A stretch of DNA of 35,924 nt from Vibrio nigripulchritudo ATCC 27043 (lineage in GTDB: Bacteria; Pseudomonadota; Gammaproteobacteria; Enterobacterales; Vibrionaceae). A model generated the notes under the pieces. That model saw nothing but the letters and a program-made list of their open reading frames with translations. It had not been told where the DNA came from and did no database searches. The DNA lies in NCBI RefSeq assembly GCF_000222685.1, contig NZ_AFWJ01000266.1, forward strand, positions 1 through 35,924, read 5' to 3'. Below are positions 9,403-18,440 of the stretch, in pieces. The translations under genes were made by a program, and so were the position numbers. Position 1 is the first letter of the stretch; the number at the start of each line of letters is the position of its first letter.

Positions 9403-9882
9403 ATGAAAACAAACTTAATTACCCGCGAAGGCTACAACCGCCTTAAAGAAGAATTGGATTTTCTGTGGAAAGAAGATCGCCCGGAAGTCACCAAGAAAGT
9501 GACGTGGGCAGCCAGCCTTGGCGACCGCTCAGAAAACGCCGATTACCAGTACAACAAAAAACGTTTACGCGAAATCGACCGCCGGGTCCGCTACCTGCGC
9601 AAAAGACTGGAACAGGTCAAAGTAGTGGATTACGCCCCTCAGCAAGAAGGCAAAGTCTTCTTTGGTGCCTGGGTGGAAGTCGAGAACGAAGCTGGCGACG
9701 TTAAACGCTTTCGCATTGTCGGCCCTGATGAAATTTACGGTGGAGTGAAAGATTACATCTCCATCGACTCGCCCATGGCGCGAGCCCTGCTAAAAAAAGA
9801 AGTGGACGACGAATGCGTGGTCCGCACTCCTGAAGGTGAAAAAGAATGGTTTATCAATGCCATTCAGTACGACCAGAGCTAA
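9403..9882 (+). CDS. greB: Transcription elongation factor GreB
   Basis: GreB inserts its coiled-coil tip into the secondary channel of RNA polymerase and stimulates cleavage of backtracked RNA. The product from ATG 9403 (MKTNLITREGYNRL, 159 aa) aligns from its first residue with E. coli GreB (158 aa). The coiled-coil tip carries the acidic pair in GDRSENADYQYNKKR, and YDxISIDSPMARALL is the C-terminal FKBP-like signature, here as KDYISIDSPMARALLKK. An in-frame start 18 codons upstream (9349) is open but has no counterpart in the family and is less likely. It is followed 57 bases later by tex on the same strand, so the two may be co-transcribed. Confidence 0.95.
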   Translation: MKTNLITREGYNRLKEELDFLWKEDRPEVTKKVTWAASLGDRSENADYQYNKKRLREIDRRVRYLRKRLEQVKVVDYAPQQEGKVFFGAWVEVENEAGDVKRFRIVGPDEIYGGVKDYISIDSPMARALLKKEVDDECVVRTPEGEKEWFINAIQYDQS

Positions 9883-9939
9883 GCTTCTAGACGTATCGAC
9901 CTTTCCTACATTCTAAAGAATAACTAAGAGTACACACGG

Positions 9940-12264
9940 ATGAGCCAAGCTATCTGTCAAACCATTGCTCAAGAACTCAGTGTTCGTACCGAGCAAGTCC
10001 TTGCCGCTGTTACCCTGATCGACGATGGCAACACAGTTCCATTTATCGCCCGTTACCGTAAAGAGGTAACGGGTGGATTAGACGACACTCAATTGCGTAA
10101 CCTCGACGCACGCCTTTCTTATCTGAGGGAAATGGACGAGCGCCGCCAGACCATTCTAAAATCGATTCAAGAGCAAGGCAAACTTACCTCCGAACTTGAA
10201 GCAGAAATCAACGGTGCTGACAGCAAGACTCGTCTTGAAGATTTGTACCTGCCCTACAAACCCAAACGTCGCACCAAAGGGCAAATCGCCATTGAAGCTG
10301 GTTTAGAGCCACTCGCGGACACCCTTTGGCAGCAACCTGAGCACGATCCAGAAAGCGAAGCCAGTAAATACTTCAATAGTGAAAAAGGCATTGAAGACAC
10401 CAAAACCGCTTTGGATGGTGCACGCGCCATTATCATGGAGCGCATTGCAGAAGATGCGAACTTGCTAGAGAAGGTACGTGTGTACCTGAATAAACACGCC
10501 GAGTTGAGCGCGCGCGTTATCGAGGGCAAAGAGCGTGAAGGTGAGAAGTTCAAAGATTACTTCGAGCACGATGAAGCGATCAGCAAAGCACCGTCACACC
10601 GTGCTCTGGCTATGCTTCGCGGTCGTAACGAAGGTTTCCTGCAATTGGCAATGAATGCCGACCCGCAACAGGAAGAAGGTCAGCGCGGTTCGTACTGCGA
10701 ATCCATCATTGCCGAGCACTACGGTATCCACCTTAGCCAAGCTCCTGCCGATAGCTGGCGTAAGCAAGTGATCAGTTGGGCGTGGCGCATTAAAATTTCC
10801 ATGCACATGGAAACCGAACTGATGGCAGCGCTAAAGGAGCGCGCAGAAATCGAAGCCATTGAAGTATTCGCCACCAACTTAAAAGACCTGTTGATGGCGG
10901 CGCCAGCAGGACCTCGCGCCACTTTGGGCCTTGACCCCGGCTTGCGTACAGGTTCGAAAATTGCAGTGGTGGATTCCACGGGTAAAGTGCTGGCGACAGA
11001 CACTATTTACCCTCACCCACCTCAAAAGCAATACGACAAATCTGCACATGTAGTAGAGCAACTGGTTCGCCAGTTCAATGTGGACCTGATTGCCATTGGT
11101 AACGGAACCGCTTCACGTGAAACCGACGCCTTTGTGGCAGACGTCATCAAACGCGGCAATTTGAAAGTGCAGAAGATCATCGTCAGTGAAGCAGGGGCTT
11201 CGGTGTATTCAGCATCAGAATTGGCGGCGAAAGAATTCCCGAATATGGATGTGTCGCTGCGTGGTGCAGTGTCGATTGCCCGTCGCCTGCAAGATCCACT
11301 GGCAGAGCTGGTGAAAATCGATCCGAAATCGATTGGAGTTGGTCAGTATCAGCACGATGTCAGCCAAAGCCTGCTGGCAAAACGTCTGGATGCCGTGGTG
11401 GAAGATTGTGTTAACGCCGTAGGCGTAGATGTAAACACCGCTTCTCCGGCGCTGCTTACTCGTGTTGCCGGACTATCCAGCACGCTGGCACAAAACATTG
11501 TCGACTTCCGTGATGAGAATGGTCGCTTTGAAAGCCGCACAACCTTGAAGAAAGTCGCGCGCCTTGGTCCTAAAGCATTCGAGCAATGTGCCGGTTTCCT
11601 TCGCATCATGGACGGAAAAAACCCGCTGGACGCGTCTTCGGTTCACCCAGAGGCCTACCCGGTAGTGAAATCCATCGCGGAAAAAAACCAGAAAGACGTC
11701 AAAGGTATGATTGGTGACAGCGGTTTCCTAAAAGCGCTGAAAGCCGCTGATTACACTGACGACACGTTTGGTTTACCGACCGTTACCGACATCATCAAAG
11801 AGCTCGACAAGCCAGGACGCGACCCTCGTCCTGAGTTTAAAACCGCGACGTTCGCTGACGGCATCAATGCTGTCTCGGATCTAGAGCCGGGCATGGTGCT
11901 GGAAGGTGTGGTCTCTAATGTGGCAAACTTTGGTGCCTTTGTGGACATCGGCGTCCACCAAGATGGTCTGGTACACATATCTGCACTGACCGACCGCTAC
12001 GTGTCTGACCCTCGTGAAGTAGTGAAAGCTGGTGACATCGTCAAAGTGAAGGTGATGGAAGTGGACGTTCAGCGCAAACGCATCGGGCTTTCAATGAGGC
12101 TGAATGACGAGCCGGGACAAGACAACCGCAGTTCTCGACCTTCTGGTCAGCGCCAAGACAGAAACAATCAACGCAACCGCAACCAAGGAAAACACAACGA
12201 GCCTCAAAACGGTGCAATGGGTGGTGCATTCGCGGCTGCCTTTGCTAATGCGAAGAAGCGTTAA
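9940..12264 (+). CDS. tex: Tex-family RNA-binding transcription accessory protein (YhgF)
   Basis: Tex is a conserved nucleic-acid-binding factor related to the core of eukaryotic Spt6. At 774 aa the length is typical. Visible blocks are the N-terminal [18 protein letters not shown] helical region, the YqgF/RNase H-like fold starting at [17 protein letters not shown], the [10 protein letters not shown] and [14 protein letters not shown] motifs, helix-hairpin-helix segments around [13 protein letters not shown], and a C-terminal S1 domain from about residue 650 ([26 protein letters not shown]). A low-complexity Arg/Asn/Gln tail follows the S1 domain, as in many relatives. ATG 9940 has AAGAG about ten bases upstream. 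Transcription ends at the hairpin at 12288. Confidence 0.96.
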   Translation: MSQAICQTIAQELSVRTEQVLAAVTLIDDGNTVPFIARYRKEVTGGLDDTQLRNLDARLSYLREMDERRQTILKSIQEQGKLTSELEAEINGADSKTRLEDLYLPYKPKRRTKGQIAIEAGLEPLADTLWQQPEHDPESEASKYFNSEKGIEDTKTALDGARAIIMERIAEDANLLEKVRVYLNKHAELSARVIEGKEREGEKFKDYFEHDEAISKAPSHRALAMLRGRNEGFLQLAMNADPQQEEGQRGSYCESIIAEHYGIHLSQAPADSWRKQVISWAWRIKISMHMETELMAALKERAEIEAIEVFATNLKDLLMAAPAGPRATLGLDPGLRTGSKIAVVDSTGKVLATDTIYPHPPQKQYDKSAHVVEQLVRQFNVDLIAIGNGTASRETDAFVADVIKRGNLKVQKIIVSEAGASVYSASELAAKEFPNMDVSLRGAVSIARRLQDPLAELVKIDPKSIGVGQYQHDVSQSLLAKRLDAVVEDCVNAVGVDVNTASPALLTRVAGLSSTLAQNIVDFRDENGRFESRTTLKKVARLGPKAFEQCAGFLRIMDGKNPLDASSVHPEAYPVVKSIAEKNQKDVKGMIGDSGFLKALKAADYTDDTFGLPTVTDIIKELDKPGRDPRPEFKTATFADGINAVSDLEPGMVLEGVVSNVANFGAFVDIGVHQDGLVHISALTDRYVSDPREVVKAGDIVKVKVMEVDVQRKRIGLSMRLNDEPGQDNRSSRPSGQRQDRNNQRNRNQGKHNEPQNGAMGGAFAAAFANAKKR

Positions 12265-12287
12265 TCTCCTCCCAAGTTGAAAATAGA

Positions 12288-12314
12288 AAGGCGCTGAACT
12301 CAGCGCCTTCTTTT
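12288..12314. terminator. Bidirectional terminator between tex and the glycosyltransferase/deacetylase gene
   Basis: AAGGCGCTG pairs with CAGCGCCTT around a 4-base loop and is followed by CTTTTATT on the plus strand. On the minus strand it is followed by TCTATTTTC, so it can serve both convergent genes. Confidence 0.88.
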
Positions 12315-12336
12315 ATTCCTCAATGATTCGCAAAGA

Positions 12337-14103
12337 TTACTTAGCCTTTCGGAACGTATAGTTACCTTTGATTTTTCGCCACAATCCAAGCACGTCCGTT
12401 CTTGGGAAAATCGCAATTCGTCTGATTTGATAAGGATCCTGATGAAGCACGTGCGGACCGGAATTGGTTGCGACACTGAAGTCATAACCCAATTCTTTGC
12501 TAATGCGTTTTGTGTCTTCGTTATGGTCACCATACGGGTAAGCAAACGACGTCAGCGATTTACCCAGTAGTGTTTCAAGCTCTTCTTTATTGGCTTTGAT
12601 TTCATGCCTCTGCTGCGCTTCGTCCAGTTGGCTGAGCTTCGGATGCGTCAGTGTATGTCCACCCACTTCAACTAAACCAGAATCCGACATCTCTTTTAGC
12701 TGCTCACGAGACATCAACTCCACTTTGCGATCCGGTGTCTCTACCCCTTCCACATCCCAGCGGTTGTAGGTTTCGCCCGTCACCGCATAAAGCACCGCTT
12801 TGAAGTTGTACTTTTTCAGCAAGGGCAACAGTAACTCGTGGTTGTCTTTGAACCCATCATCCACGGTGATCATAATGAACCGCTTACCCGGAGACAGCCT
12901 GTGAATGAAACCTTTGTCTTTCAGATCTTCAAAGGTGACGGTTTCAAAACCCATCTTCTTAATCAGCTGGAAATGCTTTTCAAGCATGTCGATGTGCATG
13001 AACGTACCGTGGATACCTTTTTCCGAGTCATCCCGAATAAAGCGGTGATACATGATGATCGGCATCTCTTTTTGCAGCTTGGTGACCGTGACATCCTGAT
13101 AAATGCCTTCAAGCTGCTCAACGATAGAATCCAGCTCGTAGTTCTCTCGAATGGTGCGCGATACATTTTCATCGCAATGAGGCTGACTCACTGCCTGTTC
13201 AACCAGAGCCGGAACTTGAGTGAAGTCGATATCGAGATCTTTCGGTCCAATGTCGCCAAAGTTGGTCGACATCGCTGTCTCGATGTTCTCCTGATTCACC
13301 AAGCCGACCAAACTGGCTTCCCCAACCGCCAAGGTTGGTCGACCACAAAGTAGTGATTCCATGGCAACCCGACCAGCGCCAATAACCAAATCCGATTGCG
13401 CCAGCATGGAAACCACGTCGTTGGTATAACCGGTAAATTCAACCGTCTCGGTAAAAGGTTTGAACCGTTCGGTGACCTCGCTTCCCGTCACCACTTTTAC
13501 GTGGTACTTGTCGGTGTCCAGACACTCTTTTAGCAACTGATAACACAAGTCACCTTTCGGACCGCTCAGGCGACCGATAATCGTGATAGCAGGCTTGGCA
13601 TTTTGAGGGGCTGGAACCCATTGAAATTCGGAGGTGTTGATACCGTTTCGGCTGACTTCCAACTGTGCTTCGGGCACTTCAAGCTCGTCAATAAGCTGCT
13701 TTTGAATCGCTTCACACACCGGAAGCGCTTTGTCGCCCATGGCGTGGAACCTTTTACGCGAAGCATGGACAGGCTGGCGACCATGAACGGTGGTCACCAT
13801 TGGGGTGTTGGTAAGCTTGCAGGCAATATGACAGCTCCAGCTTGATGCTCGGGAATGTGCGTGCACCAATTGAATTCTGTGTTTTTTAATCAGATAGATA
13901 AGGTAGCCAACGTGCCAGAAGCGACGAAATACACTTCGCTTGTTGAAGCGAAGCTTAAAGAATTCCCCTTTGTGCGGCTTAGTCAGGGTATCGGATACGT
14001 ATTTTACGTTGTGACCCAGCTCCGTGAGTTTGTCGCCGACTGTTGTGGCGTAGACTTCCGCGCCTGTGACTTCAAGCTGAGACAGCGCCATTAGGATATT
14101 CAT
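12337..14103 (-). CDS. Bifunctional GT4 glycosyltransferase / NodB-type polysaccharide deacetylase
   Basis: A 588-residue two-domain protein. Residues 1-340 form a GT-B glycosyltransferase of the GT4 type: LVHAHSRASSW, VTTVHGR, NGINTSEF, IIGRLSGPKGDL and the donor-binding VIGAGRVAMESLLCGRPTLAVG. From residue 347 (MPIIMYHRF) a carbohydrate esterase family 4 (NodB) domain follows with all metal motifs: TVDDG (D415, D416), HTLTHP (H483, H487) and FAYPYGD (520-526). So one chain could add an N-acetyl sugar and de-N-acetylate it; that coupling is inference. The start codon overlaps the kdkA stop codon by one base (TAATG), indicating translational coupling, so the likely substrate is lipopolysaccharide core or another envelope glycan. 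No signal peptide is seen, which implies cytoplasmic or membrane-face action, whereas many CE4 enzymes are exported. Confidence 0.88.
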   Translation of the reverse strand: MNILMALSQLEVTGAEVYATTVGDKLTELGHNVKYVSDTLTKPHKGEFFKLRFNKRSVFRRFWHVGYLIYLIKKHRIQLVHAHSRASSWSCHIACKLTNTPMVTTVHGRQPVHASRKRFHAMGDKALPVCEAIQKQLIDELEVPEAQLEVSRNGINTSEFQWVPAPQNAKPAITIIGRLSGPKGDLCYQLLKECLDTDKYHVKVVTGSEVTERFKPFTETVEFTGYTNDVVSMLAQSDLVIGAGRVAMESLLCGRPTLAVGEASLVGLVNQENIETAMSTNFGDIGPKDLDIDFTQVPALVEQAVSQPHCDENVSRTIRENYELDSIVEQLEGIYQDVTVTKLQKEMPIIMYHRFIRDDSEKGIHGTFMHIDMLEKHFQLIKKMGFETVTFEDLKDKGFIHRLSPGKRFIMITVDDGFKDNHELLLPLLKKYNFKAVLYAVTGETYNRWDVEGVETPDRKVELMSREQLKEMSDSGLVEVGGHTLTHPKLSQLDEAQQRHEIKANKEELETLLGKSLTSFAYPYGDHNEDTKRISKELGYDFSVATNSGPHVLHQDPYQIRRIAIFPRTDVLGLWRKIKGNYTFRKAK

Positions 14104-14834
14104 TATTTGTTTTCCATTGCAGCATTCGAAGCAGTTAACTGGTAGCCAGCTACCAGGTCATGCCAATCTGATTGTTTCCAAAGAATGGAACGTTTTTTCT
14201 TTTCTTTTTCAAAGGATCGCAACAGGCGCGCGAGATTGCTTTCTTGCCAATCCGTCCCTGACTGAGTAGCACATTTATCAAAATCGATCAGCCAGACATC
14301 GCTCTTCGCATCAATTAAAATATTGTGGATATTCAGGTCGGTATGATTCACGCCTGCGTCGTGCATCTTTCTGATTTCTCGCCCAATGCGACGATAAACA
14401 TCCGAGCTCAGAGGCTGTTCGACCAATAGCGCCACCAGATCTTTAGCGTCCTTGACTTTCTCAGTCAGGATATCTGCTCGGTAGAGAAATCCCTTTTTCG
14501 TTGCCTGCGCGGCAATGGGTTTGGGCACGCGAACACCAGCTTGGCTTAATTCGTCCAGCACCTTCAATTCCTGATAGCAGCGCGTGTTTTCCCAACCAGA
14601 GAACCAGTAATCGTCCCGTACTAACTTGCCGAACAAGCCTCCGCGATAGTAGTGCCTTAGCGCCGCCTCTTGACCTTCAAGATCTAAAAACAAGGTGGTT
14701 CCTCGCCCTTTGGCACTGCCGATCACCTTACCCGAGGCTTTCCAATATTCAGGATCAAATAAATGATGCTCCGGTTCTGCCAGAGCATCATCAAACCAAA
14801 TAATCTGATTGTCGGAACGAAAGGATTTGAGCAT
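14103..14834 (-). CDS. kdkA: 3-deoxy-D-manno-octulosonic acid (Kdo) kinase
   Basis: KdkA phosphorylates the Kdo residue of lipid A-linked core at O-4, the modification that stands in for a second Kdo in Haemophilus and Vibrio. The 243-residue length and kinase-like fold fit: RHYYRGG near the nucleotide loop, GWENTRCYQELKVLDEL, the lipopolysaccharide-kinase catalytic loop HTDLNIHNILID (catalytic Asp followed by N) and the metal-binding LIDFDKC. No membrane segment is seen. It starts at ATG 14834, about 50 bases after the ubiA stop codon, and overlaps the following glycosyltransferase/deacetylase gene by one base. Confidence 0.9.
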   Translation of the reverse strand: MLKSFRSDNQIIWFDDALAEPEHHLFDPEYWKASGKVIGSAKGRGTTLFLDLEGQEAALRHYYRGGLFGKLVRDDYWFSGWENTRCYQELKVLDELSQAGVRVPKPIAAQATKKGFLYRADILTEKVKDAKDLVALLVEQPLSSDVYRRIGREIRKMHDAGVNHTDLNIHNILIDAKSDVWLIDFDKCATQSGTDWQESNLARLLRSFEKEKKKRSILWKQSDWHDLVAGYQLTASNAAMENK

Positions 14835-14885
14835 GGTTGTCTACTGAATGTTTATGTAAGTGGACAGTGTAGCGAATTCAAACGA

Positions 14886-15740
14886 TTAGAAGTAATAAAT
14901 CGCCAACCCAATGGTGATAGCCATCCCAACATAGTTGTTGTTGAGAAAGGCTTGAAAGCACGCATCACGCTCTCGATGTCGCATCAAGTGTTGCTGATAC
15001 ACAAACAATGCACCTGTCGCTAATACTCCCCAGTAGTAGCCGCTGCCAAGCTGCAACCACATCCCTAGGGCAATCAAAAGACCAACGGAAATCAGTTGAA
15101 GAATACCGATGATCAGTTTGTCGAAACGTCCAAACAGAATCGCCGTAGATTTAATGCCGATTTTCAGGTCATCGTCGCGATCCACCATGGCGTACTGGGT
15201 GTCATAAGCCACCGTCCAAAGCGCATTGATAAGAAAAACCAGCCACACTTGCGGTGGTAATTCACCCGACTGCGCCGCCCACGCCATAGGTATTGCCCAG
15301 CTGAAAGCAAGCCCTAAAAAGAGCTGAGGTAAGTGGGTAAAGCGCTTCATAAAGGGGTAAATAAACGCGAGTACGATACCCACAAATGAAAGCTGAATGG
15401 TCAGGCTGTTCATGGTCAAAACCAGAACGAAAGAAATCAACCCTAGCACGGCGAAAAGTGCCAGTGCTTCTTTCGCACTCACTAGCCCGGAAGGCAAAGG
15501 TCTGTTTTGCGTGCGTTTCACATGACCATCAAAATTGCGGTCCGCATAATCATTGATTACACACCCCGCAGAACGCATCAAAAAGACGCCTGCGATGAAC
15601 ACCAATAATACGTCCCAGCGAGGAAAGCCTTCAGCGGCAAGAAACAGCGCCCAAAGTGTCGGCCAAAGTAACAACAGAGAGCCAATCGGGCGATCCAGTC
15701 GCATCAGTTGGCAATATGCCTGAGCCTTCGCCTTTAGCAT
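14886..15740 (-). CDS. ubiA: 4-hydroxybenzoate polyprenyltransferase UbiA
   Basis: Integral membrane prenyltransferase that joins 4-hydroxybenzoate to the polyprenyl tail in ubiquinone synthesis. At 284 aa it has about eight membrane helices. Both aspartate-rich Mg-diphosphate motifs are present: [15 protein letters not shown] (near residue 68) and the second one, [18 protein letters not shown] and [12 protein letters not shown] are further family blocks. Its ATG follows the ubiC TAA with no intervening base, so ubiC and ubiA are translated from one message in the pathway order. Confidence 0.97.
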   Translation of the reverse strand: MLKAKAQAYCQLMRLDRPIGSLLLLWPTLWALFLAAEGFPRWDVLLVFIAGVFLMRSAGCVINDYADRNFDGHVKRTQNRPLPSGLVSAKEALALFAVLGLISFVLVLTMNSLTIQLSFVGIVLAFIYPFMKRFTHLPQLFLGLAFSWAIPMAWAAQSGELPPQVWLVFLINALWTVAYDTQYAMVDRDDDLKIGIKSTAILFGRFDKLIIGILQLISVGLLIALGMWLQLGSGYYWGVLATGALFVYQQHLMRHRERDACFQAFLNNNYVGMAITIGLAIYYF

Positions 15741-16280
15741 TTACACCTTCTCCTTGGTATAGATTGGTGCATCGGGTAAAAACAGTTCCGCCACCAGCAT
15801 AGGTTTATGATTCATCCAAAGCATCGATCGCCTTGCCATCAGTTCTCCATTAGGCAGTTTTGCCCAACCAAGCTCCAAACCATCACGATGCACGTTTTCA
15901 GCGCTGAACACCGTAAGCCCTAGTGGAATGGTCCCCTGACGCGCGAGATCAGATTGCTGACCTTCCAATGAAGAGGTTGGAATTAAAGTACGCCCAATGA
16001 CCCAAGGCGTGCTGTCGCCAGACAAAACGACTTCACGTAATAGGCACGATTCCGCAGGTAAACGTTGAAGCTCGTCCCCTGTTAAATGGTCAGTGTCTAT
16101 TGTGCTGTTATTTAACAAATCAACATCAAGTTTATTGCAACGCTCGGCGAGCAAACGCGACAGCGATCCCGACTCCAACAACCACTGTTTTGAGTGTTCA
16201 TCACGAAAGGAAAAGTGCTCGGGTTTCTGCCAGGTAACTGATTTCAGTGCGGTTAAGTACAACGATTTCAACTCATCCAT
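15741..16280 (-). CDS. ubiC: Chorismate pyruvate-lyase UbiC
   Basis: UbiC converts chorismate to 4-hydroxybenzoate plus pyruvate, the committed step feeding UbiA. The 179-residue protein is slightly longer than the E. coli enzyme (165 aa) but carries the family features: LREVVLSGDSTPWVIGRTLIP, which supplies the arginines contacting chorismate, LARQGTIPLG, and LVAELFLP, whose Glu corresponds to the catalytic Glu of E. coli UbiC. ARRSMLWMNHKPML resembles the enzyme's product-binding flap region. It is divergent from the FliL-like gene across 131 bases, where both promoters must lie. Confidence 0.93.
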   Translation of the reverse strand: MDELKSLYLTALKSVTWQKPEHFSFRDEHSKQWLLESGSLSRLLAERCNKLDVDLLNNSTIDTDHLTGDELQRLPAESCLLREVVLSGDSTPWVIGRTLIPTSSLEGQQSDLARQGTIPLGLTVFSAENVHRDGLELGWAKLPNGELMARRSMLWMNHKPMLVAELFLPDAPIYTKEKV

Positions 16281-16411
16281 ACCATTATTCTATTTGACGC
16301 ATTACAATAAAGCGTGATGCTGGAAAAATTTCTTTTATTTTGGTCACTGTTGACCCAGTATTGTAACAGACTATCGATCCCCAAGTTACCCATAAAAAGA
16401 AAAGACCCATT

Positions 16412-16822
16412 ATGATTCGAAATCTTATAAAGCCATTTATCTTAGCTTTTGCACTGCTCTTTTCGGTTGCGGGAGCTGCTGAAGAAGAAAAGACCGGACC
16501 GCAATTTGCGTACTACACATTGCAACCGGACTTGACGACTAACTTCCACACCAGTGGTAAGAAGCTTGGATATCTACAAGTTCGTATAGATATTATGGTG
16601 CCTGATGCGACCTTTGTCCCGTTGCTTGAGCAACATACTCCTCTGATTCGAGATGCAGTCATTGAACTGCTTGGAAAACAAGGAGAAGATACAGTGAAGT
16701 CTTTGTCGGGCAGAGAAGAGCTGCGTAAACAGTTGATGGCGCACTTGAATGAAATATTGCTTCCCGAGACAGGTAAAACCGTGGTGTCAGATCTGCTGTT
16801 CACCAAATATCTATATCAGTAA
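16412..16822 (+). CDS. Exported FliL-like protein, outside a flagellar operon
   Basis: A 136-residue protein. It starts with a basic N-region and a hydrophobic stretch (FILAFALLFSVAGA) ending in a small-residue site followed by AEEE, a classic signal peptide with cleavage near residue 22. The remainder (YYTLQPDLTTNF...LGYLQVRIDIMV...RDAVIELLGKQ...LRKQLMAHLNEILLPETGKTVVSDLLFTKYLYQ) has the FliL domain pattern, including the closing FTxxLxQ-type end. FliL associates with the flagellar basal body and stator. This copy is not next to flagellar genes and looks periplasmic rather than membrane-anchored if the signal is cleaved, so its role may differ. Vibrio genomes often annotate such a gene beside ubiC and glpG. 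Confidence 0.75.
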   Translation: MIRNLIKPFILAFALLFSVAGAAEEEKTGPQFAYYTLQPDLTTNFHTSGKKLGYLQVRIDIMVPDATFVPLLEQHTPLIRDAVIELLGKQGEDTVKSLSGREELRKQLMAHLNEILLPETGKTVVSDLLFTKYLYQ

Positions 16823-16850
16823 GAAAGACTATTCAGAATAGCTAGATGAG

Positions 16851-16877
16851 AAGAGGCGTGAAAGCGCCTCTTTTTTA
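16851..16877 (+). terminator. Terminator of the FliL-like gene, possibly shared with glpG
   Basis: AAGAGGCG (16851-16858) pairs with CGCCTCTT (16865-16872) and runs straight into a T tract on the plus strand. It lies between the two convergent genes and could also slow minus-strand transcripts from glpG, though the T tract on that side is poor. Confidence 0.9.
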
Positions 16878-16887
16878 TGCGCGATTT

Positions 16888-17724
16888 TTACCTCAATACA
16901 CGTTTAGTGTTTGCGTCGACCAGCCCCATAACACAACCCGCCACTAAGCCCATCACATGTGCTGTGTTAGCTATTGCCATAAAAGGCTGGGCAAATCCGA
17001 AAATAAGCCAAACCAGCATAAAACCAACTATTGGTTTAGCGATCGTAACCCCAAGATGTGGCGCTTTCCAACTGAGCATCCAAATGTATCCAAGCAGGGC
17101 ATACACCACTCCGGATAAACCACCAAAGTTAGGGCCAGCAACAATAAACTGCCCAAGACCAGAAACCGCTGCGGATACTAAAAAGATTTGAATGACTTTG
17201 CCACTGCCCAGCTTTCGCTCAATATCGCCACCAAGCTGCCACCACCAAAGAACATTAAAAACGATATGTAAAACAGAGAAGTGCAGAATGGCATGAGTAA
17301 ACCAACGCCAGATTTCAAATGCTTGCTGAGAAGATGCCGGGAAATGAAAGAGTTCTAAAAGTGCTCGTTCAAAACCTATAATTTGAGCAAAGAATATGAC
17401 CCCGCAAACCACCATCCCAATCAGAGTAACCGGACCGGCTTTTGCGGCAATCATGGAACCGACAGAGGGAGAATGATAGCGAAACTGGCGCTTTCGACTT
17501 TCCGCCACTTTCCAGGAAGCTTCTGAATACTTGGGGTTGCTAGGGTCACGAATAAAGGCAGAAAATTCAGCTTTGGCTTCTTCTGCGTCCTGATCATGTA
17601 ACAGCCACAAGGCAAAGCGTCCCTCGCCCTCTGGCATCATCTCAACCAAGATGTCTCTTGATGCCATATAATCAATATAGGCTTGACCCAATCTAGGGTT
17701 GTCTACTTCCGCCAGTCTTATCAC
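16888..17724 (-). CDS. glpG: Rhomboid intramembrane serine protease GlpG
   Basis: GlpG cleaves membrane proteins within or near their transmembrane segments. At 278 aa it matches E. coli (276). An N-terminal cytoplasmic domain (residues 1-85) precedes six or so helices. Catalytic Ser204 sits in GGLSGVVYALLGY and catalytic His256 in NTAHVMGLVAG. HILHFS-type HxxxN-like residues (HAILHFSVLHIVFN) form the oxyanion helix and WWQLGGDIE the L1-associated segment. It starts at ATG 17724, eight bases after glpE, so the two are co-transcribed as in the E. coli glpEG arrangement. A glpR regulator is not present next to them. Confidence 0.96.
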   Translation of the reverse strand: MIRLAEVDNPRLGQAYIDYMASRDILVEMMPEGEGRFALWLLHDQDAEEAKAEFSAFIRDPSNPKYSEASWKVAESRKRQFRYHSPSVGSMIAAKAGPVTLIGMVVCGVIFFAQIIGFERALLELFHFPASSQQAFEIWRWFTHAILHFSVLHIVFNVLWWWQLGGDIERKLGSGKVIQIFLVSAAVSGLGQFIVAGPNFGGLSGVVYALLGYIWMLSWKAPHLGVTIAKPIVGFMLVWLIFGFAQPFMAIANTAHVMGLVAGCVMGLVDANTKRVLR

Positions 17725-17732
17725 TTATTGTC

Positions 17733-18053
17733 CTATGCCGTCTCAACAGAGAATCCGCTTCTCTGCCAAGCTTCAAAACCACCATCGACGCTATACACTT
17801 CCTCAAACCCCTGATTCACCATGTATTGCGCTGCACCCTGGCTACTCACACCGTGATAGCACATCACCAAAATAGGCTGCTCAAACTCATGCTCATTCAT
17901 AAAAGACACAATCGTATCGTTAGTCAGATGAAATGCGCTCGGTGCATGTGCCAGAGCAAACGACTGAGGGTCACGAATATCCACCATCACCGCTTCGCCG
18001 TTTTCTAATTTCTGCTGTGCTTGTAAGACATCAATATGCTTAAACTGCTCCAT
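17733..18053 (-). CDS. glpE: Thiosulfate sulfurtransferase GlpE (single-domain rhodanese)
   Basis: A 106-residue single rhodanese domain. The persulfide-forming Cys65 lies in the active-site loop [16 protein letters not shown], and [19 protein letters not shown] and [11 protein letters not shown] are the conserved front and rear blocks. It transfers sulfur from thiosulfate to cyanide or thiol acceptors in vitro; its natural partner is not settled. It overlaps nothing and begins at ATG 18053, next to the 390-base region with DnaA-box-like sequences, which must contain its promoter. Confidence 0.95.
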   Translation of the reverse strand: MEQFKHIDVLQAQQKLENGEAVMVDIRDPQSFALAHAPSAFHLTNDTIVSFMNEHEFEQPILVMCYHGVSSQGAAQYMVNQGFEEVYSVDGGFEAWQRSGFSVETA

Positions 18054-18148
18054 TGGATTCCTTATTATGTGACGTTCTTTGAGTAAACTTTTTTATGACC
18101 TCAAGTGTAACGTATCCAAAGGCAAAGTTAGACTTGGAAGTAATAAGG

Positions 18149-18366
18149 TTATCCACGGCTGTGTAATTTTGCACCATTTGTGGAAAACTCTGTGGATTGC
18201 GTTGATAAAGTGTTTTTTGGATCTTAGATCCACAATATGTAGTGATGATCTTTGTTTTTCTGTGTGTAAGAGTAAACATATCCCCATAGGACAAAAGGGT
18301 CTTCACACCAATATACACCCGTATTTCTCACTTATACCGAAAGTTATTTTCACAGAGTTATCCACA
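18149..18366. other. Gene-free stretch with a cluster of DnaA-box-like sequences (18054-18440 has no gene)
   Basis: Against the consensus TTATCCACA: an exact box at 18358-18366, one-mismatch boxes at 18149-18157 (TTATCCACG) and, reversed, at 18179-18187 (TGTGGAAAA), and two-mismatch boxes at 18191-18199 (reversed) and 18226-18234. The AT-rich stretch between them has a short GGATCTTAGATCC palindrome near 18219-18231. It sits between glpE and the rpoH terminator. This resembles a DnaA-titration or DnaA-regulated region. It is not at the expected Vibrio chromosomal origin context (mnmG/mioC) and lacks an evident tandem AT-rich unwinding block, so I do not call it an origin. Confidence 0.45.
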
Positions 18367-18386
18367 AGCCAGCCTTATTTGAAAGA

Positions 18387-18420
18387 TCAAAAAAGCCGGG
18401 TCCTTTCGGATCCCGGCTTT
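18387..18420 (-). terminator. Rho-independent terminator of rpoH
   Basis: AAAGCCGGG (18392-18400) pairs with CCCGGCTTT (18412-18420), with additional GGA/TCC pairing inside. On the minus strand the stem is followed by TTTTTT, about 20 bases after the rpoH stop codon. Confidence 0.92.
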
Positions 18421-18440
18421 CTAAAAATTTAAGTGCTAAA

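Noticed and set aside
12838-13353. 171-codon open frame on the plus strand opposite the glycosyltransferase/deacetylase gene
   Set aside because: It is antisense to a gene with complete motifs, has no ribosome site or family pattern, and reflects its codon use.
18149-18366. Chromosome replication origin
   Set aside because: DnaA-box-like sequences are present, but the origin neighbours (mnmG/gidA, mioC) are absent and there is no clear AT-rich unwinding block of tandem repeats. A regulatory or titration cluster is the more modest call.
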